Source: Oceanospirillales bacterium
Lineage (GTDB): Bacteria; Pseudomonadota; Gammaproteobacteria; Pseudomonadales; Endozoicomonadaceae
Direction of reading: 5' to 3'
NCBI GenBank assembly: GCA_004762125.1
Contig: SIHQ01000008.1
Span: 1-64,000 of the forward strand
Length of the DNA stretch: 64,000 nt
This document shows positions 37,654-48,306 of the stretch, in pieces (the stretch's first letter is position 1; each line of letters opens with the position of its first letter). The translations under genes were made by a program, and so were the position numbers. The notes under the pieces were generated by a model, which worked only from the letters and a program-made list of their open reading frames with translations, was not told where the DNA came from and did not search any database.

Positions 37654-39069
37654 TCACCGCAAATTTAAATGCTCTGTCATTAAATCAAACAGTTCTGGCT
37701 GCGACACCATGGCAGGGACCTTGCCTAACCCGGTTTTGTTTGCGAACAAAGGTACATTAACACCGGTATGTTCTTCTGCAAAAAGCGTGTTGGTCGCGTA
37801 ATTAACCGCCATAACGCTGCCCTCGGGGGTTTTAACCCGAACCAGATAGCCCGGTGTATAAAAGGGCAGATCAAAACCTGCAAAAATACTGGTATCTGGT
37901 ACCAGTTGTGCCGCTTGACCATGGTCTGCAGTGACCAGAATCAGGGTATCGGAATTTTTTTCTGCAAAGGCCAGAGCTTGATCAAGCGCTTCGGTTAACT
38001 GCTTAACCTCTCCCAGCTGACCACAGGTTCTGCGTCGATGAGATGCCTTATCAATAGAAGCAGATTCAATCATCAGAAAAAAACCTTTCTGATTATCGTT
38101 AGCTTTCTGATTATCGTTAGAAAGGTGCTTCAAAGCAGCGGCAGTCATTTGTGACAGTGTTGGAGTGTCTCCGTATTCCGGGTTGACTCCACACTCAACA
38201 GGCTCCGGCAGTTCGACTGAACCCAGATACCTATGAACATAATTCAGCATACTAGGATCCGGCTTTTCGGCTTCTCTGTTGTCCTTGAATGACCAGGATT
38301 CAGGCAGATGTGTTTCAGCGAATAAACCAAGCACTTTCTTCTTAACAGGCAGGTCATTGAGTTCTGAAGTTTTATTCAAAAAATAAAACCCATTGCTTTC
38401 GGCCGATTCAAGAACAGTTTGTTTTTTTCCTTCTGACAGATGATCGAAATGTTGTTGGCCACCACCTAGAAACAAGTCAACATCGGAATCGGCAATCTGT
38501 TCCGCAATAGAGCCAGCCCCTCCTTTGTTTTTTGTATCCGAAGAACAGTCCACAGGTTTACGGTCATGGTAAAGAGCCTCCACCATCATGGTCGGGTTCT
38601 CACACTCCCGCTGCTTTACCTTTGCAATGAACGACGCAGGTGTGGCATCAGTAATACTGGCGGTTGTTACTATGCCTGTTTTCAAACCAGCCTTTTCTGC
38701 CAGGTCAATAATGCTGACCAAATCTCTATCATCTCCCGCACTGGTTCCTATACGACCACGACTGGTAACCTGGCCAGTCGCTATTGCCGTAGCGCTGTTG
38801 GCAGAATCAGCCACATAGACCACCTTTTCAGGATCACTATCTGCCACGCTGAGCACTTGAACCGCACTTCTGACCGGTAGCCGATCAAGGTTCAACCGAC
38901 CTTGAACACCTTCAAGGTAATTACGGGCAAGGGTGATCTGTTGATCATCCATACCATCACCAATAATAAGTACCAGATTTTTTATCGGTAATCTCTGCTC
39001 AGCAAGAACGATGGAAGTCCCTGTCATAAGATAGAAACTCAACATCGAACACAGTATTCTATTGATCAT
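37654..39069 (-). CDS. Alkaline phosphatase, PhoA-like (second copy)
   Basis: A 471-residue secreted phosphatase with a signal peptide ending near residue 23 (VLAEQ). Motifs: IGDGMDD, VADSANSATAIATG with the nucleophile Ser, TDATPASF, IESASIDKASHRR, TADHGQAA and EEHTG near the C-terminus. It is closer to the E. coli PhoA branch than the 7313-8899 protein is. A six-codon direct repeat (KANDNQKGF region) is visible at about 38088-38125. It lies 62 bases upstream of the patatin gene on the same strand. Confidence 0.88.
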   Translation of the reverse strand: MINRILCSMLSFYLMTGTSIVLAEQRLPIKNLVLIIGDGMDDQQITLARNYLEGVQGRLNLDRLPVRSAVQVLSVADSDPEKVVYVADSANSATAIATGQVTSRGRIGTSAGDDRDLVSIIDLAEKAGLKTGIVTTASITDATPASFIAKVKQRECENPTMMVEALYHDRKPVDCSSDTKNKGGAGSIAEQIADSDVDLFLGGGQQHFDHLSEGKKQTVLESAESNGFYFLNKTSELNDLPVKKKVLGLFAETHLPESWSFKDNREAEKPDPSMLNYVHRYLGSVELPEPVECGVNPEYGDTPTLSQMTAAALKHLSNDNQKANDNQKGFFLMIESASIDKASHRRRTCGQLGEVKQLTEALDQALAFAEKNSDTLILVTADHGQAAQLVPDTSIFAGFDLPFYTPGYLVRVKTPEGSVMAVNYATNTLFAEEHTGVNVPLFANKTGLGKVPAMVSQPELFDLMTEHLNLR

Positions 39070-39221
39070 AAGTTTATTTCTTTATTTTTATCATTAAGGC
39101 GTCGCTCATCTTACAACACTCCAGAAAAATAATAAGAAGCATTGGAGAGTTATTCGTTATACTCACACTATTGATATATAACCATTGCTAAGCCATCTCA
39201 TAGGCCAGCTTAAACTCTTGA

Positions 39222-39791
39222 TTATCGAAGAACAAGAAAGAGCATCTTGACCGGAAAAAGCTGGATAAGCGGCTGGAAAGCCAAAAATTGACGTTAAAAA
39301 ACCTTATCTATACAGTTACGCATAAGCAGGTAGATAGGGCAGAAGTTATTGCCTGTGAAGACTTAACCGCAAAAATTAAATCAAGGCACAGTTACGGTGA
39401 GAATACCAACAGACGATTAAACACCTGGACGAAAGGCATCATTGCTGATGCCTTAGAGAATGTATCTCAACGTTGAAGTTCTACGTTGCAACTGGTTAAC
39501 GCTGCATACACATCGCAAATGGACTCATTTTGTTTTGGGCTGCTAGTCGGCACAAGAAAGATTGATCAGTTTTATCGTGATAACGGGGATGCTGTGCAGG
39601 CAGGCCGGAATGCGGCGAGAAACGTACTTGCAAGAAACGACGATTCTGAGATAAGTCGGTATCTCCCGTACAAGAAAGTACGGGAAGTCTTGCAAGATCG
39701 GACTGATCGCTATCGGCCGGAACTGATCAGCCAGGACTCTAGTTACAAGTTCGGAAACGAGACATTAACAGAGAGCAAATCAGTCATATAA
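39222..39791 (+). pseudogene. tnpB: TnpB-family nuclease relic
   Basis: A single open frame except for a TGA at 39474-39476, encoding the C-terminal half of a TnpB. It has the RuvC-II region (IACEDLTAKIK), then after the stop the segment NAAYTSQMDS, and QAGRNAARNVLAR where the catalytic Asp of RuvC-III (QADxNAARN) is Gly. The N-terminal half is missing. It belongs to a different TnpB clade from the fragment at 1-219. Three independent defects make it inactive. Confidence 0.85.
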
Positions 39792-39844
39792 GTATGTTTG
39801 AGCCTATCTATAAAAACAGGTGCAATTCAAAAAAACTGACTAGG

Positions 39845-41239
39845 TTAGAACAGTCTGTTCAGGCCATCGAGAGCAGCGACACGATAGGCTTCTGCCATGG
39901 TCGGGTAATTAAAAGTAGTATTCAGGAAGTAGCGAATATTATTAGCCTCACCTTTCTGGGACATCACCGCTTGGCCGATATGAATAATCTCCGAAGCCTG
40001 GTCACCAAAACAGTGAATGCCGAGCACTTCACCGGTATCACGGTGAAAGAGGATCTTAAGCATACCTACTTTTTCACCGGTAATCTGAGCTCTAGCCAAT
40101 CGTGCAAAGAGCGCTTTACCCACTTCATAAGGCACTGCCTCAGCAGTTAGCTCTTCTTCATTTTTACCCAGAGAACTGATTTCGGGAATAGTGTAGATAC
40201 CTGTTGGCACTGAATCGACAAACCGCCACTGCCCTTCGTGTTCCATGTTGCCCGCTGCAGACCGCCCCTGATCATAGGCCGCACTGGCAAGACTTGGCCA
40301 ACCAATTACATCACCTGCCGCATAAACATGTTCAAGACTGGTCTGATAATTTTCATTAACATCCAGCTGACCACGGTTATTGGCTTTCAGACCAACGGAC
40401 TCCAACCCAATGTTTTGGGTATTACCGGTACGACCATTGGCCCAGAGAAGAACATCCGCTTTCAGCTTTTTACCGGATTTCAGGTGCATCACCACACCGT
40501 CATCCAGAGTTTCAACTTTCAGATACTCTTCATTGTGTCGAACAATGACGTTCATCTTGCGTAGCTGATAGCCCAGAGCATCCGAGATTTCTTTATCCAG
40601 AAAAGAAAGCAGACGATCACGGGTATCCACCAGATCCACCAACACTCCCAATCCCGAGAAGATAGACGCGTACTCTGAACCAATAACACCCGCCCCATAG
40701 ATAATCATACGACGAGGAGTAGTTGTCAGCTGTAGAATGGAGTCGCTATCAAACACATTCGAGTGTCGGAAATTTACATCAGCAGGTCGATAAGGACGAG
40801 AACCGGTGGCAATGAGAACGTTGTCACCATGAAGCTTTTCAGCATGACCATTCTCCTGCTGCACTTCAATAGTGTGCTCATCAAGAAAGGATGCATGCCC
40901 AAAAAAGAGATCAATTCGGTTGCGAGCATAATACATGGTTCTGGATTGAACCTGCTTCTGAATCACTTTTTCAGCGGCTTTCAGTACCTTTGGAAAGCTG
41001 AACCAGCGCGGCTCACCAATCTCCCTGAACATGGGATTGGTGTTGAAATCCATGATCTGTTTGACCGAGTGTCTCAGCGCTTTTGAAGGTATAGTACCCA
41101 TGTGTGTGCAGCTGCCACCAACAGAGGCACTCTGCTCGACCACGGCCACCCGTTTGCCAAGTTTTACCGCATTCATGGCTGCACCTTCACCAGCCGGACC
41201 GGAACCCAGTACTACCAGGTCATATTTACCTACGCCCAT
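39845..41239 (-). CDS. sthA: Soluble pyridine nucleotide transhydrogenase SthA
   Basis: A flavoprotein that transfers hydride from NADPH to NAD+, in the cytosol. The 464 residues follow the disulfide-reductase fold: FAD site [15 protein letters not shown] (11-25), [17 protein letters not shown], where the redox-active Cys pair of lipoamide dehydrogenase is replaced as in SthA, the NAD site [11 protein letters not shown] and the dimerisation domain ending in [20 protein letters not shown]. Confidence 0.95.
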   Translation of the reverse strand: MGVGKYDLVVLGSGPAGEGAAMNAVKLGKRVAVVEQSASVGGSCTHMGTIPSKALRHSVKQIMDFNTNPMFREIGEPRWFSFPKVLKAAEKVIQKQVQSRTMYYARNRIDLFFGHASFLDEHTIEVQQENGHAEKLHGDNVLIATGSRPYRPADVNFRHSNVFDSDSILQLTTTPRRMIIYGAGVIGSEYASIFSGLGVLVDLVDTRDRLLSFLDKEISDALGYQLRKMNVIVRHNEEYLKVETLDDGVVMHLKSGKKLKADVLLWANGRTGNTQNIGLESVGLKANNRGQLDVNENYQTSLEHVYAAGDVIGWPSLASAAYDQGRSAAGNMEHEGQWRFVDSVPTGIYTIPEISSLGKNEEELTAEAVPYEVGKALFARLARAQITGEKVGMLKILFHRDTGEVLGIHCFGDQASEIIHIGQAVMSQKGEANNIRYFLNTTFNYPTMAEAYRVAALDGLNRLF

Positions 41240-41334
41240 TCAAATTCCCCTCAAAGCATTCCGGTTTATTATTGTTGAATGATCTGTTAGTTCTACAGAT
41301 CATCATCACCTGTCAGGCCAGGTTTTTTATTAGA

Positions 41335-41369
41335 GGCCAGAGTAATAAAGGTCATTCATTACTCTGGCC
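41335..41369. repeat. Perfect 12-bp inverted repeat
   Basis: GGCCAGAGTAAT (41335-41346) and ATTACTCTGGCC (41358-41369) flank an 11-base loop, in the gap between sthA and nqrM. No T-run follows in either direction. Confidence 0.6.
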
Positions 41370-41440
41370 GACTGTATCAATTCTTTCACGCGTCCGTTCT
41401 TTGTATAATCTTCCCTGGGTATCAGCAATACGACTTAAGG

Positions 41441-41689
41441 TCAGATTACTTTCTTGCCTGATGCCGCTGCATCATAAAACAGGTGATCCAGATTCTTACC
41501 CTGGGCGGTTGCTTCAGAAAACGGATCGTTTTTATCAGCACCACCACAAATCATACAGCCATCTTTCAGGCCCAATGTATTCAAGCCACCACAGGAGCCT
41601 TTGATGGGTTTATTGGCAAAAATGGCACCAATCGCCATCATGGCAATAACAGCCAGGAAAGCACCAAATGTAATAATCAGAGTTGTCAT
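41441..41689 (-). CDS. nqrM: Na+-NQR maturation protein NqrM
   Basis: An 82-residue membrane protein (former DUF539) needed to assemble the Na+-translocating NADH:quinone reductase, thought to bring iron to the NqrD/E centre. It has one N-terminal helix and four cysteines in GSCGG and DGCMICGG. Location after apbE is standard, but nqrABCDEF are not in this window. Confidence 0.92.
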   Translation of the reverse strand: MTTLIITFGAFLAVIAMMAIGAIFANKPIKGSCGGLNTLGLKDGCMICGGADKNDPFSEATAQGKNLDHLFYDAAASGKKVI

Positions 41690-41742
41690 GTCCTTCCCTC
41701 TTCAAATCCGTTGAGTACTACCTGACTCAACAGACAAAATAA

Positions 41743-42861
41743 TCAATGTATTGTCTCTAAGTATGGCTTGAATGCGTCACTGCTGACAGATTCAAAGCTG
41801 TTACCTGAGTGATAGGTAAAATAAGCGGCTATACCTTCCCGGTTGGCCAGCTCCAAGCCTTCCTTGTCGCCCAGCACCATAAACATGGTGGCCATGGCAT
41901 CGGCTTCAGCAACAGTATCAGAAATGACAGCCACTTCAGCCAATCGCCCCATCTCGGGGTGTCCGGTTCTGGGATCAATGGTATGGGAGTATTTCTGGCC
42001 GTCTACTTCGTAGTAATTGAGATAATCCCCTGAGGTCGCTACTGCTTTATCCGTCAGAGAGATAATCACCGGAGGATCTCCCGCAGAGATGGCTGGTCCT
42101 CTGATACCCAGGCGCCAGTGTGTGCCATCAGGCTTGTTACCTGTCAATTTCACTTCACCGCCTATTTCGACCATGTAACCCTTAATACCTTTTGACCCAA
42201 GCAAGCTAGCGACCCGGTCAACACCGTGTCCCTTGGCAATCGAACTGAGATCAACATAGATATCTTTATTACGGGTCAGTGTTCCTTTCTCTTTATTCAC
42301 GAAAAGATTCTGATAACCAACCCGTTTAATAGCCGCATCTAACTCTGACTGCTGTGGTAACTTAGCTGGATAGTTTGCCAGCATCCATTCAACAAACTCC
42401 GGTGCTTTTGTATCTTGAGCTGTTTCATTAATTTTTTGACCGGTTATTTCTTTTACGTCTCTGGGGCCAAATCCCCAGACATTGACCAATGGCCCAACCG
42501 TCACATCATAAGCACCTGCAGACAATGTTGAGATTTCTAAACTCAGTGCAGCCACATCCAGAAGTTCCGGTGATGCCTTGAAGGGTTTACCCACTGGATA
42601 GCCATTAAACTGCATCAGTTCGGAATCGGGCCTATATGTAGACATACTGTCGTTGATCTGTTCCAGCAGCTGATCAACGTCAACCTTCAAGTCCGATGCA
42701 GAATATTCAAGGTAACTGCTGCTGTATGAAATACTGTAAGTCGTACCCATGGTTTTACCATGGATCTGCTTTAGTTGGGGACGATTCACCAACACATAAA
42801 AAACAGCCGACAGTAGGACAAGTCCCACCAGAATCGATCGTTTATAGGATCGGGTCAACAA
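41743..42861 (-). CDS. apbE: FAD:protein FMN transferase ApbE
   Basis: Attaches FMN covalently to threonine in NqrB/NqrC and RnfG-type proteins. The 372 residues have an N-terminal helix (about 9-25), then GKTMGTTYSISYS, the YDVTVGPLVNVWGFGP region, SSIAKGHGVDRV and SHTIDPRTGHP. Most ApbE proteins are lipoproteins with a lipobox Cys; here the N-terminal helix has none, so it is probably a membrane-anchored form. It is first of apbE-nqrM. Confidence 0.93.
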   Translation of the reverse strand: MLTRSYKRSILVGLVLLSAVFYVLVNRPQLKQIHGKTMGTTYSISYSSSYLEYSASDLKVDVDQLLEQINDSMSTYRPDSELMQFNGYPVGKPFKASPELLDVAALSLEISTLSAGAYDVTVGPLVNVWGFGPRDVKEITGQKINETAQDTKAPEFVEWMLANYPAKLPQQSELDAAIKRVGYQNLFVNKEKGTLTRNKDIYVDLSSIAKGHGVDRVASLLGSKGIKGYMVEIGGEVKLTGNKPDGTHWRLGIRGPAISAGDPPVIISLTDKAVATSGDYLNYYEVDGQKYSHTIDPRTGHPEMGRLAEVAVISDTVAEADAMATMFMVLGDKEGLELANREGIAAYFTYHSGNSFESVSSDAFKPYLETIH

Positions 42862-43007
42862 CGTAAAACTCCTGTTTGAAACCGGAAGAACTCAGCCGCG
42901 AGAGAAAAGTTTAAATAAGCCGGCGATTTTATCATCAGCCCTTCAGATAGTCATCCAACCCCAAAGTGAGTACAGGAAAAATGGTGTTCACATTTTCTAT
43001 CAGAGCC

Positions 43008-43025
43008 ATGATATTTCGATATCAT
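43008..43025. repeat. TTCG-loop hairpin upstream of sdaA
   Basis: ATGATAT (43008-43014), loop TTCG, ATATCAT (43019-43025) in the 314-base apbE-sdaA divergent region. The region otherwise shows no gene and no recognisable riboswitch. Confidence 0.4.
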
Positions 43026-43175
43026 CAATGAATACACAGTTGTTTCTTATTGGAAATTTTTGTCTTGATATGAAAACAGGGCATTGATAGTCTGTGAAAG
43101 TATCATCGACAGTAGACAGATCAGAATTCTCATGCACCAAATGTGCACGTAAAAACAAAAAAGGCAGGGCAGGCA

Positions 43176-44543
43176 ATGGGACTGAGCATATTTGACCTGT
43201 TTAAAATAGGAATCGGCCCTTCATCATCCCACACCATGGGCCCTATGGTGGCCGCTAACCGCTTTATTAATGAACTGAAAGAAGCCGGACAACTGCCTTC
43301 CACAGAGTCTCTTCGTGTTGATCTCTATGGTTCTCTGGCTCTGACCGGAAAAGGACATTGTACAGATACCGCTGTCCTGCTCGGTTTACAAGGTGAACAA
43401 CCGGATCGTGTTGACCCGGATCATGTGCCCGCTATCATTGAGCACATAATCAAACATCAACGTCTAAAGCTTTCTGATTTACATACTATCGATTTTAATT
43501 TCGACAATGATCTGGTTTATCACGATGCTATTGTCTTGCCTGATCATCCCAACGGAATAAAATTCACCGCTCTTGATCGCAATAAAAAGCATCTGTCCAC
43601 AGAGACCTATTTTTCTGTAGGTGGCGGTTTTGTAGTCAGTAAAGAAGAACTGACGACATCAACCAGCCGACAAAGCAAACCTATTCCCTACCCCTTTGAT
43701 AATGCTCAGGAGTTGCTGGAACAGGGTAAAAAGCACCAACTGACCATCTCGGAAATAGTGCTTGAAAATGAACATCAGCTAACGGGCAGCCAAACCATCA
43801 GCGAAGATATGCTGAATATTTGGTCTGTCATGAAGCAATCCATCGATCGAGGTTGTCAGCAAACCGGTGTACTGCCAGGAAGATTGCAAGTTGAGAGACG
43901 CGCATCCCGCATTTTTAACAGTCTCAAACAGTCACCTCCTGTCGATCTGCTTGCCACTCTGGACTGGGTCAATATGTTTGCCCTGGCCGTCAATGAAGAG
44001 AATGCCGCCGGTGGCCGTATAGTCACTGCGCCTACCAATGGTGCGGCTGGCGTCATTCCTGCGGTACTGGCCTATTACGACCGTTTTATTAAAGACAGTA
44101 ATGATCAAGGCATTGTCACCTTCCTCTCCACGGCAGCTGCCATCGGTATGCTTTATAAGAAAAACGCTTCAATTTCAGCAGCGGAAGTGGGTTGTCAGGG
44201 AGAGATCGGAGTGGCCTGCTCCATGGCCGCCGGAGCGCTTTGTTCAGTACTCGGGGGAAACAATGAACAGATCGAGAATGCAGCAGAAATAGGCATGGAG
44301 CATAACCTTGGCCTGACCTGCGACCCTGTCGATGGCCTGGTTCAGGTCCCCTGTATTGAGCGTAATACCATGGGAGCCGTCAAGGCGATTAATGCAGCAA
44401 GACTGGCTTTATACGGCACAGGGTTGCATCAGGTTTCCCTGGATGAAGTGATTAAAACCATGCACCAGACCGGTCTGGATATGCAGGATAAATATAAAGA
44501 GACCGCACTGGCGGGTCTGGCAGTGAACGTTGTCATCTGTTGA
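43176..44543 (+). CDS. sdaA: L-serine ammonia-lyase (serine deaminase)
   Basis: A [4Fe-4S] enzyme turning L-serine into pyruvate and ammonia. ATG 43176 yields 455 residues (E. coli SdaA 454) beginning [24 protein letters not shown] at 43143 opens the frame earlier but adds non-family residues. The C-terminal domain has [14 protein letters not shown], and the cluster cysteines lie in [16 protein letters not shown] and [19 protein letters not shown]. It is followed by gcvP on the same strand. Confidence 0.94.
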   Translation: MGLSIFDLFKIGIGPSSSHTMGPMVAANRFINELKEAGQLPSTESLRVDLYGSLALTGKGHCTDTAVLLGLQGEQPDRVDPDHVPAIIEHIIKHQRLKLSDLHTIDFNFDNDLVYHDAIVLPDHPNGIKFTALDRNKKHLSTETYFSVGGGFVVSKEELTTSTSRQSKPIPYPFDNAQELLEQGKKHQLTISEIVLENEHQLTGSQTISEDMLNIWSVMKQSIDRGCQQTGVLPGRLQVERRASRIFNSLKQSPPVDLLATLDWVNMFALAVNEENAAGGRIVTAPTNGAAGVIPAVLAYYDRFIKDSNDQGIVTFLSTAAAIGMLYKKNASISAAEVGCQGEIGVACSMAAGALCSVLGGNNEQIENAAEIGMEHNLGLTCDPVDGLVQVPCIERNTMGAVKAINAARLALYGTGLHQVSLDEVIKTMHQTGLDMQDKYKETALAGLAVNVVIC

Positions 44544-44696
44544 TTCACACGCCTCCGAGCCCACCAGACTGTGTAGACAATAAAAATATCGACTCAGTCA
44601 GTCGTACAAATAAACATATTAAAAAAAATTATGAGCACAACTTTAAGACCAACGACTGTCAGCATCCACCGTACAGTCCGTAACAAGGGTAATACT

Positions 44697-47579
44697 ATGT
44701 CTGCTGAGCAACAGGCTAATCAGTCATTCGGCCAAAGCCGTACATTTACCGACCGCCATATCGGGCCTGACCATTATCAACAGCAGGCTATGCTGGAAGC
44801 CCTGAAACAGACTTCATTGAACGGACTGATTGATCAGACGGTTCCCGAAAACATTCGCTCTGCCCAACCTCTGGCTCTGCCTGAAGGTTTATCTGAAGTA
44901 GAAGCACTGGCCGAACTGAAGAAACTGGCCAGCCAGAATACGGTCAACAAATCCTATATCGGTATGGGTTATTACAATACCCATGTGCCAGCCGTCATTC
45001 AGAGAAACGTTCTGGAAAACCCGGGTTGGTACACCGCTTACACGCCTTACCAGCCAGAAATTTCCCAGGGACGATTGGAAGCCCTTCTTAACTTCCAACA
45101 GATGATCATTGACCTCACAGGCATGGAAGTCGCTAACGCTTCTCTGCTGGACGAAGCGACTGCAGCAGCAGAAGCTATGGCTCTATGCCGTCGAAGCAAT
45201 CGCAGCAAGAGTCAGGTCTTTTTTGTTGCCGATGACGTGCATCCACAGACTATTGATGTGATCAAAACCCGGGCCGAATACCTGGGTATTCCCGTCGTGG
45301 TCGGCAACCCTGTCAGTGAGTTGGATAAGCATGATATTTTTGCCGCCCAATTGCAGTACCCAGGCAGTTACGGCCATATTGCTAACATGCCTACCATCAT
45401 TGATCGAGTCAAAGCCCAAAAAGCCATGGTATCGGTTGCTACTGATTTGATGGCTCTAATGTTACTAAAATCACCTGGTGAACTAGGAGCCGATATTGCC
45501 CTTGGCAGTAGCCAGCGTTTTGGCGTACCTATGGGTTTTGGCGGCCCCCATGCAGCGTTCTTCGCAACGGGTGAAAAACTGAAGCGCTCTATTCCGGGAC
45601 GTATCATCGGAGTTTCTGTCGATAGTCGTGGTAATCAGGCTTATCGCATGGCCATGCAGACCCGTGAACAACATATACGACGAGAGAAGGCCACGTCCAA
45701 CATCTGCACCGCTCAGGCACTGCTAGCGAACATGGCTTCTTTTTACGCAGTCTATCATGGTCCTGATGGTCTCAAGTCTATTGCAGCAAGAATTCATCGG
45801 CTGACCACCGTACTCTATCGTGGTCTATCTACGCTGGGGATTCAGTGCAATAGCAGCTTCTTCGATACCCTGACACTCAATATTGGTAGTCAGCAGTCTA
45901 CGATTTATCAGCGCGCGTTGAACGCTGGCTGTAACCTTCGTCGCATTTCCCATGACCGTTTGGGCATCAGTCTTGATGAGACCACAACACCGGCTGACGT
46001 AAACCAACTATTCAATGTTATTCTTGGTCCGGGGCAGGATCTTGATATATACGACATCGACCAGCAACTAACGGTTTTTGGTATCAAAGCGGAGCAGTTC
46101 AGAACCGATTCCGTTCTGCAACACCCTACCTTCAATCGATACCATTCAGAGACCGATATGCTTCGGTACCTGAAGCGTCTGGAAAACAAGGATTACTCCC
46201 TGACCCATGGCATGATTCCTCTGGGCTCTTGCACCATGAAGCTGAATGCCACCGCCGAGATGATTCCGGTGTCATGGCCTGAATTTGCCGACATTCACCC
46301 TTTTGCTCCGGTAAGCCAATTGAATGGTTATCAGAGCATGATCAGGGAGCTGGAAGAGCAGCTTGAAGAAATTACTGGCTACGACAAGATTTCCATGCAG
46401 CCCAATTCAGGGGCACAAGGTGAATATGCTGGTTTGCTCGCTATTCGTAATTACCAGAGAGCTAATGACCAGAGTCAGCGCGACATCTGTCTGATCCCGT
46501 CTTCTGCCCACGGCACCAATCCGGCTTCTGCCGCCATGGTCGGTCTGAGAGTGATAGTCGTGAACTGTGATGAGAATGGCAACGTAGATGTGGAAGACCT
46601 GAAGGCAAAAGCGGAAAAACACAGCGATCAGCTTTCTGCTTTGATGATCACCTACCCATCAACACATGGTGTGTATGAAGAGCAAATCACGACTATTTGT
46701 GACGTCATCCATCAGCACGGCGGTCAGGTGTATATGGATGGCGCCAATATGAACGCTCTTGTTGGTATCGCCAAACCGGGCAAATTTGGCTCTGACGTTT
46801 CCCACCTGAATCTGCACAAAACCTTTGCTATCCCTCACGGTGGTGGTGGTCCTGGCATGGGACCCATAGGCGTTAGAAGCCATCTTGCTCCCTATCTGCC
46901 TGACCATTGTGTGAGCCCGGTACAAAATAACAAAACCAATCTGGGAGCTGTTTCTGCAGCACCCTACGGCAGTGCTTCCATCCTGCCCATCAGCTATCTC
47001 TATATTAAAATGCTGGGCACATCTGGCTTACAGAAATCCAGTGAGCTCGCCATTCTCAATGCCAACTATATAGCTGAGCAGTTGGCTGGACACTACGAGA
47101 TTCTCTATCGTGGTCGTAACAACCGTGTCGCCCATGAGTGCATCATTGATATACGCCCTCTCAAGGAAAGCAGTGGCATTACCGAGGAAGACATTGCCAA
47201 ACGTTTGATGGATTACGGTTTCCATGCGCCAACTATGTCTTTCCCTGTGGCAGGTACTCTGATGATTGAGCCCACAGAGTCTGAATCCAAAATGGAAATA
47301 GACCGCTTTGTTGCTGCGATGATTGCTATTCGTGAAGAGATTGAAAAGGTAGAAAGCGGTGACTGGTCCAGTGAAGATAATCCATTGGTTAATGCGCCAC
47401 ACACCATGGCAGATTTAGCAGATAGTGAATGGTCACACACCTACAGTCGTAAAGAAGCTATGTTCCCGAGCAATGATACGACAGTGAGCAAGTACTGGCC
47501 AACCAGTAACAGAATCGACAATGTGTATGGCGATCGTAACTTTATCTGTTCCTGTCCATCGATAGATTCTTACCGTTAA
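44697..47579 (+). CDS. gcvP: Glycine dehydrogenase (decarboxylating) GcvP
   Basis: The P-protein of the glycine cleavage system: decarboxylates glycine with PLP and passes the methylamine to lipoyl-GcvH. ATG 44697, after AAGGG, gives 960 residues (E. coli 957); the ATG at 44631 lacks a ribosome site. Motifs: [30 protein letters not shown] and the PLP-lysine site [20 protein letters not shown]. GcvT and GcvH are absent from this window; the partner here is sdaA, 153 bases upstream. Confidence 0.95.
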   Translation: MSAEQQANQSFGQSRTFTDRHIGPDHYQQQAMLEALKQTSLNGLIDQTVPENIRSAQPLALPEGLSEVEALAELKKLASQNTVNKSYIGMGYYNTHVPAVIQRNVLENPGWYTAYTPYQPEISQGRLEALLNFQQMIIDLTGMEVANASLLDEATAAAEAMALCRRSNRSKSQVFFVADDVHPQTIDVIKTRAEYLGIPVVVGNPVSELDKHDIFAAQLQYPGSYGHIANMPTIIDRVKAQKAMVSVATDLMALMLLKSPGELGADIALGSSQRFGVPMGFGGPHAAFFATGEKLKRSIPGRIIGVSVDSRGNQAYRMAMQTREQHIRREKATSNICTAQALLANMASFYAVYHGPDGLKSIAARIHRLTTVLYRGLSTLGIQCNSSFFDTLTLNIGSQQSTIYQRALNAGCNLRRISHDRLGISLDETTTPADVNQLFNVILGPGQDLDIYDIDQQLTVFGIKAEQFRTDSVLQHPTFNRYHSETDMLRYLKRLENKDYSLTHGMIPLGSCTMKLNATAEMIPVSWPEFADIHPFAPVSQLNGYQSMIRELEEQLEEITGYDKISMQPNSGAQGEYAGLLAIRNYQRANDQSQRDICLIPSSAHGTNPASAAMVGLRVIVVNCDENGNVDVEDLKAKAEKHSDQLSALMITYPSTHGVYEEQITTICDVIHQHGGQVYMDGANMNALVGIAKPGKFGSDVSHLNLHKTFAIPHGGGGPGMGPIGVRSHLAPYLPDHCVSPVQNNKTNLGAVSAAPYGSASILPISYLYIKMLGTSGLQKSSELAILNANYIAEQLAGHYEILYRGRNNRVAHECIIDIRPLKESSGITEEDIAKRLMDYGFHAPTMSFPVAGTLMIEPTESESKMEIDRFVAAMIAIREEIEKVESGDWSSEDNPLVNAPHTMADLADSEWSHTYSRKEAMFPSNDTTVSKYWPTSNRIDNVYGDRNFICSCPSIDSYR

Positions 47580-47597
47580 ATTTTTAGTTAGAGCATT

Positions 47598-47631
47598 CAT
47601 GAAAGGCGAGGTAACATTCTCGCTTTTCATG
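47598..47631 (+). terminator. Terminator-like hairpin after gcvP
   Basis: A 13-bp stem with one wobble pair (47598-47610 with 47619-47631), 18 bases after the gcvP stop. There is no T-run directly after the stem. Confidence 0.5.
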
Positions 47632-47676
47632 GTCATTGAACTAAAAAACACACTGATATAGGATTGGACTCCAGAA

Positions 47677-48247
47677 ATGGAAGAGTGCTGGAGTGATTCC
47701 TTAAACGGTCTGAAAAGCCTTTTCCATAAAGCCATCGAAGAACATGGGCTATAGAACCAGTCGCAGCCTACAGTGGTAGCAGTGGTACCTCAACCCATTG
47801 TTCTGACAGTAACCACAGACGCAACTAAAACCCTACCCTCAGAACTAAAAACTGCTTTCAATCGACTGGACAATGCCGTCACTCTATATCAACAGCAATA
47901 TCCACTCTGCCAGGTTAATCTTCTAGCTTTCTTGAATGATATTCAAGTAGGCATAGCTGATATATATATATATATCAGATTCTTTCCAGCAAAGGTTACA
48001 CAGAAGAAGTTCGATCCAAGCTCTTTCATGCCCTGCAACGTTTTCTTATGCCTGATGAATCAGGGAGCATTGCAGACGCCTGTGAAAACTTGCTCTGCCA
48101 GCATCTCCAGGATGGACAGATACTGTCGTACTTTCAATTGAAGTCTATGACGCCTCTGCTCTATCAATTAAGGGGACGCCTAGGGCTACCCGACAGACAC
48201 CCATCGTTCAGCACCCATCGTGACGACAACGACTTATATTCAGGTGT
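47677..48247 (+). pseudogene. Decayed unknown ORF with TA microsatellite
   Basis: Frame 1 runs from ATG 47677 (MEECWSDSLNGLKSLFHKAI), is stopped by TAG 47752-47754, and continues through VVPQPIVLTVTTDATKTLPS to an (AT)8 tract at about 47960-47975. Coding character then moves to another frame (QILSSKGYTEEVRSKLFHAL through ACENLLCQHLQDGQ). Removing one TA unit rejoins the frames. I do not recognise the protein, which is amphipathic and helical. The stop plus the frameshift indicate decay, although slipped-strand switching is conceivable. Its end is uncertain; the distal part overlaps a terminator. Confidence 0.55.
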
Positions 48248-48248
48248 A

Positions 48249-48285
48249 AAAAATCCCGCAGTCTTCACAGACGGCAGGATTTTTA
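48249..48285. terminator. Terminator 3' of the dcu gene
   Basis: AAAAATCC.GC..GTCT (from 48251) pairs with AGAC.GC.GGATTTTT (to about 48283), interrupted by two mismatches. A/T tails are present on both strands. It serves the minus-strand dcu gene and perhaps the decayed ORF. Confidence 0.65.
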
Positions 48286-48306
48286 TTAATCAACTAGACG
48301 AGTGGT

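Noticed and set aside
42862-43175. Glycine riboswitch upstream of sdaA/gcvP
   Set aside because: No recognisable aptamer core; only a small TTCG hairpin is present.
47433-47735. 100-codon minus-strand ORF overlapping the gcvP 3' end
   Set aside because: Overlaps the gcvP C-terminus and its terminator hairpin and shows no family features.
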